Source: Streptomyces sp. NBC_00247
GTDB taxonomy: Bacteria > Actinomycetota > Actinomycetes > Streptomycetales > Streptomycetaceae
Assembly (NCBI RefSeq): GCF_036188265.1
Contig: NZ_CP108093.1
Location: forward strand, 3,802,001-3,866,000
DNA length: 64,000 nucleotides
Direction: 5' to 3'
Shown here: piece after piece, positions 31,178-40,573 of the stretch
Numbering within the stretch: the stretch's first letter is position 1
How the letters are laid out: each line of letters begins with the position of its first letter
Program-made: the position numbers and the translations under genes
The notes under the pieces: model-generated
What the model saw: only the letters and a program-made list of their open reading frames with translations
The model's database searches: none
Told to the model about the DNA's origin: nothing

Positions 31178-32643
31178 GCGGGCACGACAGGTACGGCCGG
31201 TACGACGGGCGGTACGGACGGGGAGGCAGCCGGTACGGCTGCCGACGGCACGGGGCGGGTTCGCACGGCGAGCCTGCCCCGTTTGCGTGTCCGGTCCCGC
31301 TCGCGGTCGCGCGCACGGTCCCGGTCCTTGTCGCGGTCGCGGGAGAGCAGCAGGACGGCCACGTCGTCGGTGAGCTCGCCGCCGTTCAGCTCCCGCACCC
31401 GGGCGACCGCGGCGTCCAGCAGTTCCTCGCCGCGGAGCCCCGCGGTCAGGTGCGCGTCGACCATGGCGACCATGCCGTCCTGGCCGAGGCGCTGGTTGCC
31501 CTCCCCGATGCGGCCCTCGATGAGCCCGTCCGTGTACATCATCAGCTGCCAGGAGCCGCCCAGCTCGACCTGGCGGCGCGGCCACCGGGCGCGCGGCAGC
31601 AGGCCGAGCGCCGGACCGCCGTCGTCGAAGGGCAGCAGGCGCGCGGTGCGCCCCGCCCGGGAGATCAGCGGTGCCGGGTGCCCGGCGAGGCAGAGCCCGG
31701 CGCGACGGCCGTCCGGGGCGATGTCCACGGTGCAGAGGGTCGCGAAGATCTCCTCGCTCTCCCGCTCGTGCTCCAGGACCTGCTGGAGCGTGGAGAGCAG
31801 TTCGTCCCCGCAGAGCCCGGCCAGTGTGAGGGCCCGCCACGCTATGCGCAGCTCGACACCGAGGGCGGCTTCGTCCGGGCCGTGACCGCAGACGTCGCCG
31901 ATCATCGCGTGGACGGTGCCGTCCGGGGTGCGGACGGTGTCGTAGAAGTCGCCGCCCAGCAGCGCGCGGCTGCGGCCGGGGCGGTAGCGCGCGGCGAAGC
32001 CGAGGTCGGAACCGTCCAGCAGCGGGGTGGGCAGCAGACCGCGCTCCAGGCGGGCGTTCTCCTGCGCGCGCAGCCGGGACTCCGTCAGCTGGTGCTGGGC
32101 GATGTCCGCGCGCTTGCGCTGTACGGCGTACCGGATGGCGCGGCTCAGCAGCCGGGCGTCCAGCTCGTCGCGGAAGAGGTAGTCCTGCGCCCCGACGCGT
32201 ACCGCCTCGGCCGCCAGCTCCGCGTCGTCCTCGGCGGTGAGCGCGAGTACGGCGTGCTGGGGCGCGATCCGCAGCACGTGCAGGAGCGCGGCCAGCTCGT
32301 CGGCGCGCCCGGGGCCGTCTCCGCCGTCCGTCGGCGCGTCGGCCGGGGAGGCGGGCGTGGGCGTGGTCGTGGGTGCGGCGCCGGTCGCCGTGGGGCGTGC
32401 GCCGGTGCCGCCGGGCAGCGAGAGGTCGAGCAGGATGCAGTCGACGTCGTCGGTGAGGAGCCGGCCGGCCTCGGTGAGGTTGCGGGCGGTACGGACGCGG
32501 ACCCGGGTGCCCGCCGCCGCGGGAAGGTCCGGGAGGGAGAAGGTGCCCGTGGGGTCGTCCTGGATCACCAAAAGGGTGAGGTCGGCTCCATTGGTGGTCT
32601 CCGCAGCGGGTACGGCACGCTGCTGAGGTACGGGTGCGGGCAT
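31159..32643 (-). CDS. Response-regulator receiver fused to a SpoIIE/PP2C phosphatase
   Basis: 494 aa from ATG 32643. The N-terminal receiver (LTLLVIQDDPTG; phospho-acceptor in CILLDLSLPGG) is interrupted by a Thr/Pro/Asp-rich insert of about 35 residues and then resumes (LAALLHVLRIAPQHAVLALT, GAQDYLFRDELDA). A linker helix leads to a PPM/SpoIIE domain: ALLGGDFYDTVRTPDG, AMIGDVCGHGPDEAALGVEL, MMYTDGLIEGR, TDDVAVLLL, with the metal-binding Asp residues present. These proteins dephosphorylate anti-sigma antagonists in partner-switching systems. The C-terminus has an Arg/Asp repeat tail. A longer start at 32718 is possible. Confidence 0.86.
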   Translation of the reverse strand: MPAPVPQQRAVPAAETTNGADLTLLVIQDDPTGTFSLPDLPAAAGTRVRVRTARNLTEAGRLLTDDVDCILLDLSLPGGTGARPTATGAAPTTTPTPASPADAPTDGGDGPGRADELAALLHVLRIAPQHAVLALTAEDDAELAAEAVRVGAQDYLFRDELDARLLSRAIRYAVQRKRADIAQHQLTESRLRAQENARLERGLLPTPLLDGSDLGFAARYRPGRSRALLGGDFYDTVRTPDGTVHAMIGDVCGHGPDEAALGVELRIAWRALTLAGLCGDELLSTLQQVLEHERESEEIFATLCTVDIAPDGRRAGLCLAGHPAPLISRAGRTARLLPFDDGGPALGLLPRARWPRRQVELGGSWQLMMYTDGLIEGRIGEGNQRLGQDGMVAMVDAHLTAGLRGEELLDAAVARVRELNGGELTDDVAVLLLSRDRDKDRDRARDRERDRTRKRGRLAVRTRPVPSAAVPAASPSVPPVVPAVPVVPAQRPPL

Positions 32644-32986
32644 CGGTTCCGGGTTTCCTTCCCTCCCCCCGAGGGCGCGGGCGGGACGACGATCGACGAC
32701 CTGCCAGACCGGGACCATAGCGTTCGGTGGGCCGGGAGCGGAATGGCGCCCGGGGACTCGCCGGAGTCATATGCGCAGTCATAAGCCGCGTCCCTGCACG
32801 GATCCGGCGTGATGCCGCCCTCCGGTGCGGGCGCGGGGGCCATGACAAACATCACGCGGGCGCGTACGCGCGTGGGGACTGGGTCACACACCGGCGCAAG
32901 GGCCGGATCGCACGCCCGGCGCGCACCGGTAGTACGGACTCCGGCGCGCGTCAGCGGTGCGCGCTCCGTATCGGGGCGGCGCCCCC
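32644..32986. other. Gene-free stretch between the SpoIIE-type and NlpC/P60 genes
   Basis: 343 bases. It should hold the phosphatase-gene promoter (minus strand) and the end of the endopeptidase gene transcript reading leftward. A repeated AGTCATA (about 32765-32782) is the only visible small repeat. I see no convincing terminator or gene. Confidence 0.4.
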
Positions 32987-34045
32987 CTACGCGTCCGGCC
33001 GCACCACGCCGAGGATCTCCATCGAGCCGGCCCCCGCCAGAGTGACGTTTCGCCCGGGGCGCGGAGCGTGGACCACCATGCCGTCGCCGATGTACATCCC
33101 GACGTGGGTGGCGTCGCTGTGGTAGATGATCAGGTCGCCGGGGCGCATGTCCCCGACGGCGATGTGCGTGAGCTGGGCCCACTGCTCCTGCGAGGTGCGG
33201 GGTATCGGCCGCTTCGCCGCCGCCCACGCCTGGGACGTCAGCCCGGAGCAGTCGTACGAGCCGGGGCCCTCGGCTCCCCAGACGTACGGCTTGCCGATCT
33301 GGGCGAGGGCGAACTTCACGGCGGCCTTGCCGCTGGGGCTCGCCTCGCGGTTGATGTCCTTGAGCGCGCCGGAGCTGAGCCAGGAGGACTGGGCGGCGGC
33401 CTGTGCCTGCTTCTCCAGTTCGAGGAGGCGGGTGCGCTCCTCCTTCTCCAGCCGCGCTTCGAGCTTCTCCGCCTCGTCGATCCGGGCGTTGATCTCCTTC
33501 TTCGCCCGGGCCTGCTCGACGCGCCCGGCCTCCAGCTTGTCCCAGTTGACCTGCGCGTCCTCGGTGTACAGCTCCAAGTCCGCCTGGGCCCGGGTCAGGT
33601 CGGCCAGTACCGAGTCGGTGGCCTGCTGGCTCTGGCGCAGCTGGTTGAGGCCGTCCAGGAAGAGCCGGGGGTCGCTGCTGAGGACGAGCTGGGTGCCCGG
33701 AGGCAGACCGCCGTTGCGGTACTGCTCCCGGGCCTGGGCGCCGGCCTGGTTCTTCAGCCGGGCTATCTTCTGCCGGCCCTCGTCGATGGCACGCCCGAGG
33801 TCGTCCAGCTCGGCGGTCTGCTTCGTCACCTGCTTCTCGGCGAGGTTGTACGCGTCGGTCGCGGCCTCGGCCTTCCGGTAGAGCAGGTCGATCTCCGCGC
33901 GCACCTCGGGAAGGGACTTCGGGGCGGGGGAGGGGGTGGCCGAGGGGATCGGCGCGGGTGCGGCCCATGCCTGGACGGGGGCGGAGAGTACGGCGAGTGC
34001 GCACACCACCGTGAGTGCGGCTGCGGCACAGTGACGTCGTTTCAC
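32987..34045 (-). CDS. Secreted NlpC/P60 peptidoglycan endopeptidase (RipA-like)
   Basis: 352 aa from GTG 34045, with AGGGGGAG upstream. Signal peptide: VKRRHCAAAALTVVCALAVL then SAPVQAWA-AP. Residues ~45-225 are a long coiled coil (EVRAEIDLLYRKAEAATDAY ... INARIDEAEKLEARLEKEER), followed by an NlpC/P60 domain with catalytic Cys in YDCSGLTSQAW, His in ATHVGMYIGDG and a third polar residue (His in MVVHAPRPG). It cuts D-glutamyl-diaminopimelate bonds in peptidoglycan, and the coiled coil usually keeps such enzymes autoinhibited. No c-di-AMP riboswitch is recognisable upstream. Confidence 0.9.
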   Translation of the reverse strand: MKRRHCAAAALTVVCALAVLSAPVQAWAAPAPIPSATPSPAPKSLPEVRAEIDLLYRKAEAATDAYNLAEKQVTKQTAELDDLGRAIDEGRQKIARLKNQAGAQAREQYRNGGLPPGTQLVLSSDPRLFLDGLNQLRQSQQATDSVLADLTRAQADLELYTEDAQVNWDKLEAGRVEQARAKKEINARIDEAEKLEARLEKEERTRLLELEKQAQAAAQSSWLSSGALKDINREASPSGKAAVKFALAQIGKPYVWGAEGPGSYDCSGLTSQAWAAAKRPIPRTSQEQWAQLTHIAVGDMRPGDLIIYHSDATHVGMYIGDGMVVHAPRPGRNVTLAGAGSMEILGVVRPDA

Positions 34046-34100
34046 GAACGAACTCCCCCTCCGGCACCTTGGAGCAAAGGCCCGATAGCGCTCATATGAC

Positions 34101-34113
34101 TTACTGTCAGTAA
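34101..34113. promoter_or_regulatory. Perfect palindrome upstream of the endopeptidase gene
   Basis: TTACTG-T-CAGTAA, 56 bases before the start codon of the NlpC/P60 gene. It is a candidate operator or part of the promoter; no matching regulator is encoded nearby. Confidence 0.35.
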
Positions 34114-34342
34114 CTTTTTGGCAACGTCGCGATCGTGCCATGGCGTCCTGAAAAGCAACAGGGGGAAGGGAGGAAGGGCGCGTCACACCCACGCGCGTCG
34201 GCGCGTCTTTCCCTCTTGATCCCGAGCGCGTCCCCTTCCGTACGCCCCGCGCACATCTGCGGGGCACGCCGGTCGCGCGCGCCGCGCCCGCTCCCGGTCC
34301 GGTGGCGGTCCGCTCCCGGTCCGGTGGCGGCCGTCCGCCGGC

Positions 34343-35125
34343 TCAGCCGCCCGGGCGCAGGGCCTCCCAGGACACCGTGAGCTCGCCCTGGCGCCAGCGG
34401 CGTACGTCGTCGCGCAGCGGCCAGGCCGCCGCGAGCGCGCGCGCGGCGGCGATCCAGCGCTGGCGCGCGCCCAGGGGCGCGTACGGGGCGGCGGTGGCCC
34501 AGGCGCGGTCGAAGTCGCGGAGGAAGGCGTGCACCGGCTCGCCGGGCACGTTCCGGTGGATCAGCGCCTTGGGGAGGCGCTCGGCGAGGTCCGAGGGCCG
34601 GTCCAGCGAACCGAGCCGCGCGGCGAACGTGACCGTGCGCGGACCTTCCGGCCCGAGCGCCACCCACACGTGCCGGCGCCCGATCTCGTCGCAGGTGCCC
34701 TCGACCAGCAGCCCGTCCGGGGCGAGCCGCGCACACAGGCGCTCCCAGACCGCGGCGACCCGGTCCTCGTCGTACTGGCGCAGCACGTTCGCCGCCCTGA
34801 TGAGGGCGGGCGGCTCGGCGAGCGGCACCTCGAAGCCGCCGTGCCGGAAGGTGAGCCCCTCGCGGCCGTACGGCTGCGCCGCCGCGACACGCTCCGGGTC
34901 GATCTCGACGCCGACCACGCGGGTGTGCGGGGCGACGGTACGCAGCCGGGCGAGGAGTTCCACGGCGGTCCAGGGGGCCGCGCCGTAACCGAGGTCCACG
35001 GCGACGGGGGAGCCCGCGCGCCGCAGCGCGGGGCCGTGCGTGGCGGCGATCCAGCGGTCCATGCGACGGAGACGGTTGGGGTGGGTGGTCCCGCGGGTCA
35101 CGGTGCCGATGGGGCGCTGGTGCAT
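34343..35125 (-). CDS. SAM-dependent methyltransferase
   Basis: 260 aa from ATG 35125. Motif I is VAVDLGYGAAPWTAVELLAR, motif II VVGVEIDPERV, with an NVLRQYDEDRVAAVWERLC segment and LAPDGLLVEGTCDEIGRRHV as the post-II/III region. It is class I, with the substrate unknown. TACGCT seven bases upstream of the ATG, without a Shine-Dalgarno, suggests a leaderless message. It lies divergent from mshA; in Streptomyces it usually borders mshA, but no role in mycothiol synthesis is known. Confidence 0.8.
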   Translation of the reverse strand: MHQRPIGTVTRGTTHPNRLRRMDRWIAATHGPALRRAGSPVAVDLGYGAAPWTAVELLARLRTVAPHTRVVGVEIDPERVAAAQPYGREGLTFRHGGFEVPLAEPPALIRAANVLRQYDEDRVAAVWERLCARLAPDGLLVEGTCDEIGRRHVWVALGPEGPRTVTFAARLGSLDRPSDLAERLPKALIHRNVPGEPVHAFLRDFDRAWATAAPYAPLGARQRWIAAARALAAAWPLRDDVRRWRQGELTVSWEALRPGG

Positions 35126-35514
35126 GCGGTCGAGCGTACGTGGCACGGCGGGAGCGGTGCACGGGCGGCCGCGGGGCCGGCGCGGAGGGTGTGCGCGGCT
35201 CCGAGCGTGGGGCGCGTGGAGGCTGACGTGCGCGGGCGCGTACGGGGCAGGTGTGCGCCGGAGCGCGACGACTGGTCGGCGGCACGGGCACCCCGGGCCC
35301 CGGGGCGCGCCGGGTCCTCGCACGTTCTTGGTCCGGAAATCGCCGTCGGGAGTCGGTGGAGCGGCATACGGGGAACGGAGAACGGCGATTGGTTGACACG
35401 GCAAGGCAATGTTTTGGCAAAGAGGGAAATGAATCGGGCGCGCACCGCTGTTGCGTCTGCGTGGGGATGACCGTCCCCTCCACGGCGTGCCCCGAGCGAG
35501 GAGGTCCGGACGAC
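35126..35514. other. Intergenic region between the methyltransferase and mshA
   Basis: 389 bases with no gene. TTGACA at 35393-35398 is a good -35 box for mshA, but no clear -10 box follows at the right distance. A GGGAAC (35371-35376) and GTTG pair has the wrong spacing for a SigR promoter. AGGAGG (35499-35504) is the mshA ribosome site. Confidence 0.4.
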
Positions 35515-36891
35515 GTGAGTCGTGACGTCTCCCGTTTCGGCACCGGTCGCGGGGCGCCGCGCCTGCGTTTCCCGGGCGGGCGTGGCAGCGGACTGGCGGC
35601 CGGATTCACCGGCGGGCACCGCAGGCCGCGCAGAGTCGCGATGCTCTCCGTGCACACCTCGCCGCTCCACCAGCCCGGTACAGGTGACGCCGGCGGCATG
35701 AACGTCTACATCGTGGAGCTGGCCAGGCGTCTCGCCGCGATCAACATCGAGGTGGAGATCTTCACCCGGGCCACCACCGGCTCCCTCCCCCCGGTGGTCG
35801 AGATGGCTCCCGGGGTGCTGGTCCGGCATGTCGACGCGGGGCCGTACGAAGGGCTCCGCAAGGAGGACCTGCCCGCGCAGCTCTGCGCCTTCACCCACGG
35901 TGTGATGCAGGCGTGGGCCGGTCACCGCCCCGGTTACTACGACCTCGTGCACTCCCACTACTGGTTGTCCGGCCAGGTCGGCTGGCTGGCCGCGCAGCGC
36001 TGGGGCGTCCCGCTGGTCCACGCCATGCACACCATGGCGAAGGTCAAGAACGCCGCTCTGGCGGAGGGCGACACCCCGGAACCGGCCGCCCGGGTCATCG
36101 GGGAGACACAGATCGTCGACGCGGCCGACCGGCTCATCGCCAACACCGCCGAGGAGGCCGACGAACTCGTCCGCTTCTACGACGCCGACCCGGCCTGCGT
36201 CGCCGTCGTGCACCCCGGCGTGAACCTGGAACGTTTCCGCCCGGGTGACGGGCGGGCCGCCGCGCGTGCCCGGCTCGGGCTGCCGCAGGACGCGCTGATC
36301 CCGCTCTTCGCCGGGCGCATCCAGCCCTTGAAGGCGCCGGACGTGCTGCTGCGGGCCGTGGCCGTACTCCTGGAGCGCGATCCGTCGCTCCGCTCCCGCA
36401 TCCTCGTGCCGGTGGTGGGCGGCCCCAGCGGTACGGGCCTCGCCAAGCCGGAGGTCCTGCACAAGCTGGCGGCCCGGCTCGGCATCGCCGACGTCGTCCG
36501 GTTCCAGCCGCCGGTCGGGCAGGACCAGCTCGCCGACTGGTTCCGGGCCGCGTCCGTGCTGGTCATGCCGTCGTACAGCGAGTCCTTCGGGCTGGTCGCG
36601 ATAGAGGCCCAGGCGGTCGGTACGCCGGTCGTCGCGGCGGCCGTGGGCGGCCTGCCGGTGGCGGTCCAGGACGGCGTCAGCGGCTTTCTGGTCCCGGGGC
36701 ACGAACCCGAGGCGTACGCGCTGGCGCTCGAAAGGTTCGTCCGCGCGCCGGAGCTCGTCGGGCAGATGGGCGCCGCCGCAGCCGCGCACGCGCAGTCCTT
36801 CGGCTGGGGCACCGCCGCCGCCGCGACCGCCGACGTGTACACCGGCGCGATCCAGGACCACCGCCGCCGGGTCCGTTCCCGCCAGGGCTGA
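35515..36891 (+). CDS. mshA: D-inositol-3-phosphate glycosyltransferase MshA
   Basis: 458 aa from GTG 35515. A GT4 (GT-B fold) enzyme that joins UDP-GlcNAc and 1L-myo-inositol 1-phosphate, the first step of mycothiol biosynthesis. Motifs: HTSPLHQPGTGDAGGMNVYI (the N-terminal Gly-rich loop of MshA), DLVHSHYWLSGQVG, FAGRIQPLKAPDVLL, and the nucleotide-sugar motif SYSESFGLVAIEAQAVGTPV (EX7E). The first 30 residues are variable, and the start is set by AGGAGG at 35499 (10-base spacing). Mycothiol is the main low-molecular-weight thiol of actinomycetes. Confidence 0.95.
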   Translation: MSRDVSRFGTGRGAPRLRFPGGRGSGLAAGFTGGHRRPRRVAMLSVHTSPLHQPGTGDAGGMNVYIVELARRLAAINIEVEIFTRATTGSLPPVVEMAPGVLVRHVDAGPYEGLRKEDLPAQLCAFTHGVMQAWAGHRPGYYDLVHSHYWLSGQVGWLAAQRWGVPLVHAMHTMAKVKNAALAEGDTPEPAARVIGETQIVDAADRLIANTAEEADELVRFYDADPACVAVVHPGVNLERFRPGDGRAAARARLGLPQDALIPLFAGRIQPLKAPDVLLRAVAVLLERDPSLRSRILVPVVGGPSGTGLAKPEVLHKLAARLGIADVVRFQPPVGQDQLADWFRAASVLVMPSYSESFGLVAIEAQAVGTPVVAAAVGGLPVAVQDGVSGFLVPGHEPEAYALALERFVRAPELVGQMGAAAAAHAQSFGWGTAAAATADVYTGAIQDHRRRVRSRQG

Positions 36892-36985
36892 GAGCCGCAT
36901 CGCGGGAGCCGAGGCCGGACGCCGGTTGCGTACCGGCCGGTAGGGGGTACGGGGGCGCGGGTACCCGCTGTCGTACGCTCGCAGC

Positions 36986-37498
36986 ATGGCTGAGGCAGCG
37001 GACGAAGCGGCAGTGGCGCGGATCATCGAGGAGACCCTCGGCGACGCCGGCCTGGAATGGGAGAGCCCGGAGCCCGGCAACTACGTCGTGAAGCTCCCCG
37101 GCACCCGCAAGCTCTCCACCACCTGCTCGCTCCTGGTGGGCAGGCACTCCCTCTCCCTCAACGCCTTCGTCATCCGGCATCCCGACGAGAACGACGCCGC
37201 CGTCCACCGCTGGCTGCTGGAACGCAACCTCCGCCTCTTCGGCGTGAGCTACGCGGTGGACCGGCTCGGCGACATCTACCTCGTCGGCAAGCTGCCGCTC
37301 CGCGTGGTCACCCCGGACGAGCTGGACCGGCTGTTCGGCGCGGTGCTCGAAGCGGCCGACGGGGCGTTCAACACCCTTCTGGAGCTGGGCTTCGCGAGCG
37401 CCATCCGCAAGGAGTACGCCTGGCGGGTCTCGCGGGGCGAATCCACCAGGAACCTCGACGCGTTCGCGCACCTGACCCGGCGTACGGACGCGGACTGA
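36986..37498 (+). CDS. YbjN domain protein
   Basis: 170 aa. The YbjN/type III secretion-chaperone-like fold is visible in GNYVVKLPGTRKLSTTCSLL, AAVHRWLLERNLRLFGVSYA and DIYLVGKLPLRVVTPDELDR. In Streptomyces it follows mshA (94 bases here). The function is unknown; E. coli YbjN suppresses stress responses when overproduced. Its last eight codons are the first unit of a 23-base tandem repeat that continues beyond the stop codon. Confidence 0.88.
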   Translation: MAEAADEAAVARIIEETLGDAGLEWESPEPGNYVVKLPGTRKLSTTCSLLVGRHSLSLNAFVIRHPDENDAAVHRWLLERNLRLFGVSYAVDRLGDIYLVGKLPLRVVTPDELDRLFGAVLEAADGAFNTLLELGFASAIRKEYAWRVSRGESTRNLDAFAHLTRRTDAD

Positions 37499-37563
37499 CC
37501 CGGCGTACGGACGCGGACTGACCCGGCGTACGGACGGGGACTGACCCGGCGTCGGGCACGGGC
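37472..37563 (+). repeat. 23-bp minisatellite at the end of the YbjN gene
   Basis: Units of 23 bases (CTGACCCGGCGTACGGACGC plus GGA) run from 37472 to 37540 as three near-identical copies, then a degenerate fourth (37541-37563). The first copy encodes LTRRTDAD and is followed by the stop in the second copy. The unit is 23 bases, so copy-number changes alter the frame but keep the stop of copy 2. Confidence 0.85.
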
Positions 37564-37644
37564 CGACCCGCGTACGGGCGCGACCCGACCGGGCGGCCCG
37601 GGTGAGCCCATCCGCAGGTGCGGAAGACGTGTCATCTCCGGCCC

Positions 37645-39270
37645 ATGGGGCAGATGTTCGTGCGTCCGCAACCCGCCTGCCCGGAGCCTCGCGTGCACAG
37701 TCAGCCCCGCCCTGCCGCGCCGCGCGGTTTCCACTGCGAGCACACTCCGGGCGGGAGCCGGGTCCTCGCGCTGGTGGACCACGATGCGGGTCCTTCCTCC
37801 CTGCACGCCGTCCTGGCCTGCCGCAGCCCCGAACTCGCCCTCGGGGCCGCCCGCCTGCTCCAGCGGGCCCTGTTCGTCGCGGCCGACGCGTGGGACACCG
37901 GCCCGCTGGAAGAGCTGTGCGAGCGGCTGCCGCAGGACGCGGCGGACGCGCTGCGCACCGCGGCCGGCCGCGCCCTCGCGGGCGCCTGGCCGTCGTCCGA
38001 GGGCGGCGCGCCGGAGTGGGAGCGGCGGGAGCAGGTGCCACCGGGGGCACCGCCCGGGGCCCCGCCCGCGACCTCGGCGCCGGGTGCGCCGTCAGCGCGC
38101 GGCCGGGAGGCGGACGGTGACGGGCGCTCGCCGCGCGCCCCGAGGGGCGCCCGGCTCGCCGGTCTCGCCGGCCCGGTCTTCCGGATCGCGCTGTTGCGGG
38201 AGTTCCACGTCCACGACCCCGGGGCGCTGCTCGACGCGGCCGCCGACGAGGGCTGGGAACCGCTGCCGGCCGACCGGCTGGGCTCCCACGACCCGCAGGA
38301 CCTCATCGGCGCCGCCCTGTGGCTCGCCGAGCGCGGGGGCGCGATGGCGGGAGCGGACACCCTCGCCGACCGCAGTCAGGCGTACCGGCTGGCCGTGGAG
38401 GAGGGCGACGAGGTCGCGGGCTGGAGCCGGGAGGAGGTGGTGGCGGACTTCGGCTCCGGGTGGCTCCGGGGTGCGGAGGCTCAGCGGGCCGGACCGCCCG
38501 GACGGCTCGGGGGCTCCGGACCGCCCGGACGGCTCGGGGGCGTTGGGGAGCCCGCGCGGGAGGCGGAACGGCCGGACTTCGCCGCGCTGTTCGAGGTGGA
38601 CGCCCCGCACTGCGCGGACCCGGAGTGCGGTGAGGAGCGTTGTCAGTGGCAGCTCACGCCCCGTACCGCCGCGGCTCTCCACGAGGCGCTGCGGTTGCTG
38701 GCCGGCCACGCTCTCGACCATGCGGAGGCGCTCGGCGACCGCCCGCTCGCGCCGGGAGGTCTCGGCGAGGGAGGCGGGGTCTTCACCCGCCTGCCGAGGG
38801 TGACCTTCGGTGTTGGCGCGGCGTGGCGACGGCGGTTCGTGCGGGCGGTCGAGGACATCGCGAGCGACCTGGAGAACGGCTGGTGGCCCGAGCCCACCTG
38901 CACCGCCGAGGAGTTGGCCCTGCACCTCGCGATCGAGGACGCACGGGCCGCCGCGGAACCGTGGGTGGTGCCGGACGGACGGGGGGCCACCGGTCTCCCC
39001 GGCGACGCGGCCCCTCCGGCCCACCGGGACGACCACGACTTCGACGGGTGCGCGGAGATGTTCTTCCAGGACACCGACGTGCTGATGCTCTACGACGCCG
39101 GCCTGGACGGCATGGAGGACCCTGAGGACGAGGTCAACCAGCGGCTGGGCATAGGTGACCTCCGGCCGTCCGCCTGGTTCGCCCCCTTCGTCAACGTCAC
39201 GCCCCGGGAGCCCGAGCCGGAGCACGGTGGCGGGGACGAGGCCGAGCCCGGGAACGGCACGGGCCTCTGA
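37645..39270 (+). CDS. Hypothetical protein, 541 aa
   Basis: Start uncertain: ATG 37645 (MGQMFVRPQP), ATG 37618 and ATG 37654 are in frame, none with a good ribosome site. Globular parts are SLHAVLACRSPELALGAARL LQ, FRIALLREFHVHDPGALLDA, WQLTPRTAAALHEALRLLAG and CAEMFFQDTDVLMLYDAGLD, separated by low-complexity Gly/Pro/Ala-rich linkers. One linker contains a 24-base direct repeat (GPPGRLGG twice, near 38503-38550). A Cys cluster (HCADPECGEERC) may bind zinc. No family is recognised. Confidence 0.7.
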   Translation: MGQMFVRPQPACPEPRVHSQPRPAAPRGFHCEHTPGGSRVLALVDHDAGPSSLHAVLACRSPELALGAARLLQRALFVAADAWDTGPLEELCERLPQDAADALRTAAGRALAGAWPSSEGGAPEWERREQVPPGAPPGAPPATSAPGAPSARGREADGDGRSPRAPRGARLAGLAGPVFRIALLREFHVHDPGALLDAAADEGWEPLPADRLGSHDPQDLIGAALWLAERGGAMAGADTLADRSQAYRLAVEEGDEVAGWSREEVVADFGSGWLRGAEAQRAGPPGRLGGSGPPGRLGGVGEPAREAERPDFAALFEVDAPHCADPECGEERCQWQLTPRTAAALHEALRLLAGHALDHAEALGDRPLAPGGLGEGGGVFTRLPRVTFGVGAAWRRRFVRAVEDIASDLENGWWPEPTCTAEELALHLAIEDARAAAEPWVVPDGRGATGLPGDAAPPAHRDDHDFDGCAEMFFQDTDVLMLYDAGLDGMEDPEDEVNQRLGIGDLRPSAWFAPFVNVTPREPEPEHGGGDEAEPGNGTGL

Positions 39271-39747
39271 GCGGCTCGCAGACGAGGCCGGCGGCTGCCG
39301 GGGCGGGCCGCGGTGCGACCCCCTCGGCGGGCACTTCCCCGGTCTCGTCCACGAGGGGGACCCGCGGGCCCTGAGGGGGCGTGCGGCATGAATGCCCCGA
39401 AACGGTCGGTGAATTCACGGAGTGATCACAGTGGAATCACAATCACGTGAGGCGGCGAAGGGAAACCATGGTCGAGCAAATTTTCGACCATAGGCTGTGG
39501 ACGACTGCGACGATCCTGCCGTGACCGGTGTGTACTGGTGCCGCGACCGGCAAGTTCTGCCCCGTCGCGGTGTTCGGCGCGCGCGCTCGCGGTGTTGGCC
39601 AAAGGCCCTGGTAGCTCCGCTGTACGGACGTCCGGCGGCCCTGCGGTCGCACGCACCGAACACCGCTCCTTTGGTGGCAGACATTGCCGGTCGCGGCACC
39701 AGCGGTAAAAGCGAGGGTTGTTGCTCCCGAAATAGGAGAGATGAACC
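39271..39747. other. Gene-free 477 bases with an 8-bp inverted repeat
   Basis: ATGGTCGA (39468-39475) and TCGACCAT (39484-39491) flank an 8-base spacer, just after a GTGATCAC/GTGGAATCAC-rich patch (39421-39450). The region has lower G+C than its surroundings and probably holds the lipoprotein-gene promoter. No gene is seen. Confidence 0.45.
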
Positions 39748-40557
39748 ATGCGCGCTGCCCTCGTCCGCCGATCCGCCCTCGCCGCTTCCGTAGCCTCCCT
39801 CGTCCTGCTGGCCACCGCCTGCGGCGGTTCCTCCGACGACTCGGACGGCACGAGCAAGGCGGGGGACACGTCGAAGTCCGCGTCCGCCGAGCCCGCCCAG
39901 AGCGACGTCGAGGCCCTGACCGCTGCCGAGCTCGAGAAGGTGGCGCTGGCGGAGGGCGATGTCGCGGGCCACAAGATCGCGAAGGCGGGCGCCGAGGACA
40001 TCACCAAGGCCGCCGACGTCACCTCCGACAAGGCCGAGTGCCTGCCGTTCGCGCACGCGTTGTTCGCGGTGCCGCAGGGCAAGCCGGTCGCCTCGACCGC
40101 CCGCACCGCGATGACGGAGTCGAAGGCGCCGGACGCCGGCACCTCCGGCGACATGACGGACGAGGACATCGACGCGGCGTTGGACGCGTCGATGGACGTG
40201 AACTTCTCGCTGATCGACCTGGCCTCGTACGAGGGCGGCGGCGCGGCCGACGTGCTCGCCGCCGTTCGCAAGGCCGCTGCCGCCTGCGCCTCGGGCTTCA
40301 CCGCCACCGTGCAGGGCGACGCGCAGAAGGTCTCCGGGATCACCGAGGCGAAGGTCTCCGGTGGCGAGGAGGCGGTGGCGTGGGCCATGCTCTCGGAGCA
40401 GGACGGCACGAAGATGCCCTTCAACCTCGTGGTGGCCCGTCAGGGCTCCACGGTGACCACCTTCACCACCTACAACATGGCCGCGATCATGGACCCGGAC
40501 GTCAAGCTGGAGCTGCCGACCGCGGTCGTGGACGCGCAGGTCAAGAAGCTGTCCTGA
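39748..40557 (+). CDS. Putative lipoprotein
   Basis: 269 aa. A type II signal peptide, MRAALVRRSALAASVASLVL then LATAC-GGSSDD, gives lipidation at Cys25. The mature protein is hydrophilic (acidic and Ser-rich linker of about 30 residues), then a globular domain with a Cys pair (ECLPFAHALF and AAACASGF) that may form a disulfide. GGAGAG lies upstream of ATG 39748. No family is recognised beyond small Streptomyces lipoproteins. A very strong hairpin ends it. Confidence 0.82.
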   Translation: MRAALVRRSALAASVASLVLLATACGGSSDDSDGTSKAGDTSKSASAEPAQSDVEALTAAELEKVALAEGDVAGHKIAKAGAEDITKAADVTSDKAECLPFAHALFAVPQGKPVASTARTAMTESKAPDAGTSGDMTDEDIDAALDASMDVNFSLIDLASYEGGGAADVLAAVRKAAAACASGFTATVQGDAQKVSGITEAKVSGGEEAVAWAMLSEQDGTKMPFNLVVARQGSTVTTFTTYNMAAIMDPDVKLELPTAVVDAQVKKLS

Positions 40558-40573
40558 CGTCACGTCGAACACG

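Noticed and set aside
34046..34342. c-di-AMP (ydaO-type) riboswitch upstream of the NlpC/P60 gene
   Set aside because: Such riboswitches often precede wall hydrolase genes in actinobacteria, but I could not find the conserved motif blocks in this short region.
35371..35395. SigR promoter (GGGAAC ... GTT) upstream of mshA
   Set aside because: The spacing is about 14-15 bases instead of the 18 or so expected for GGAAT...GTT.
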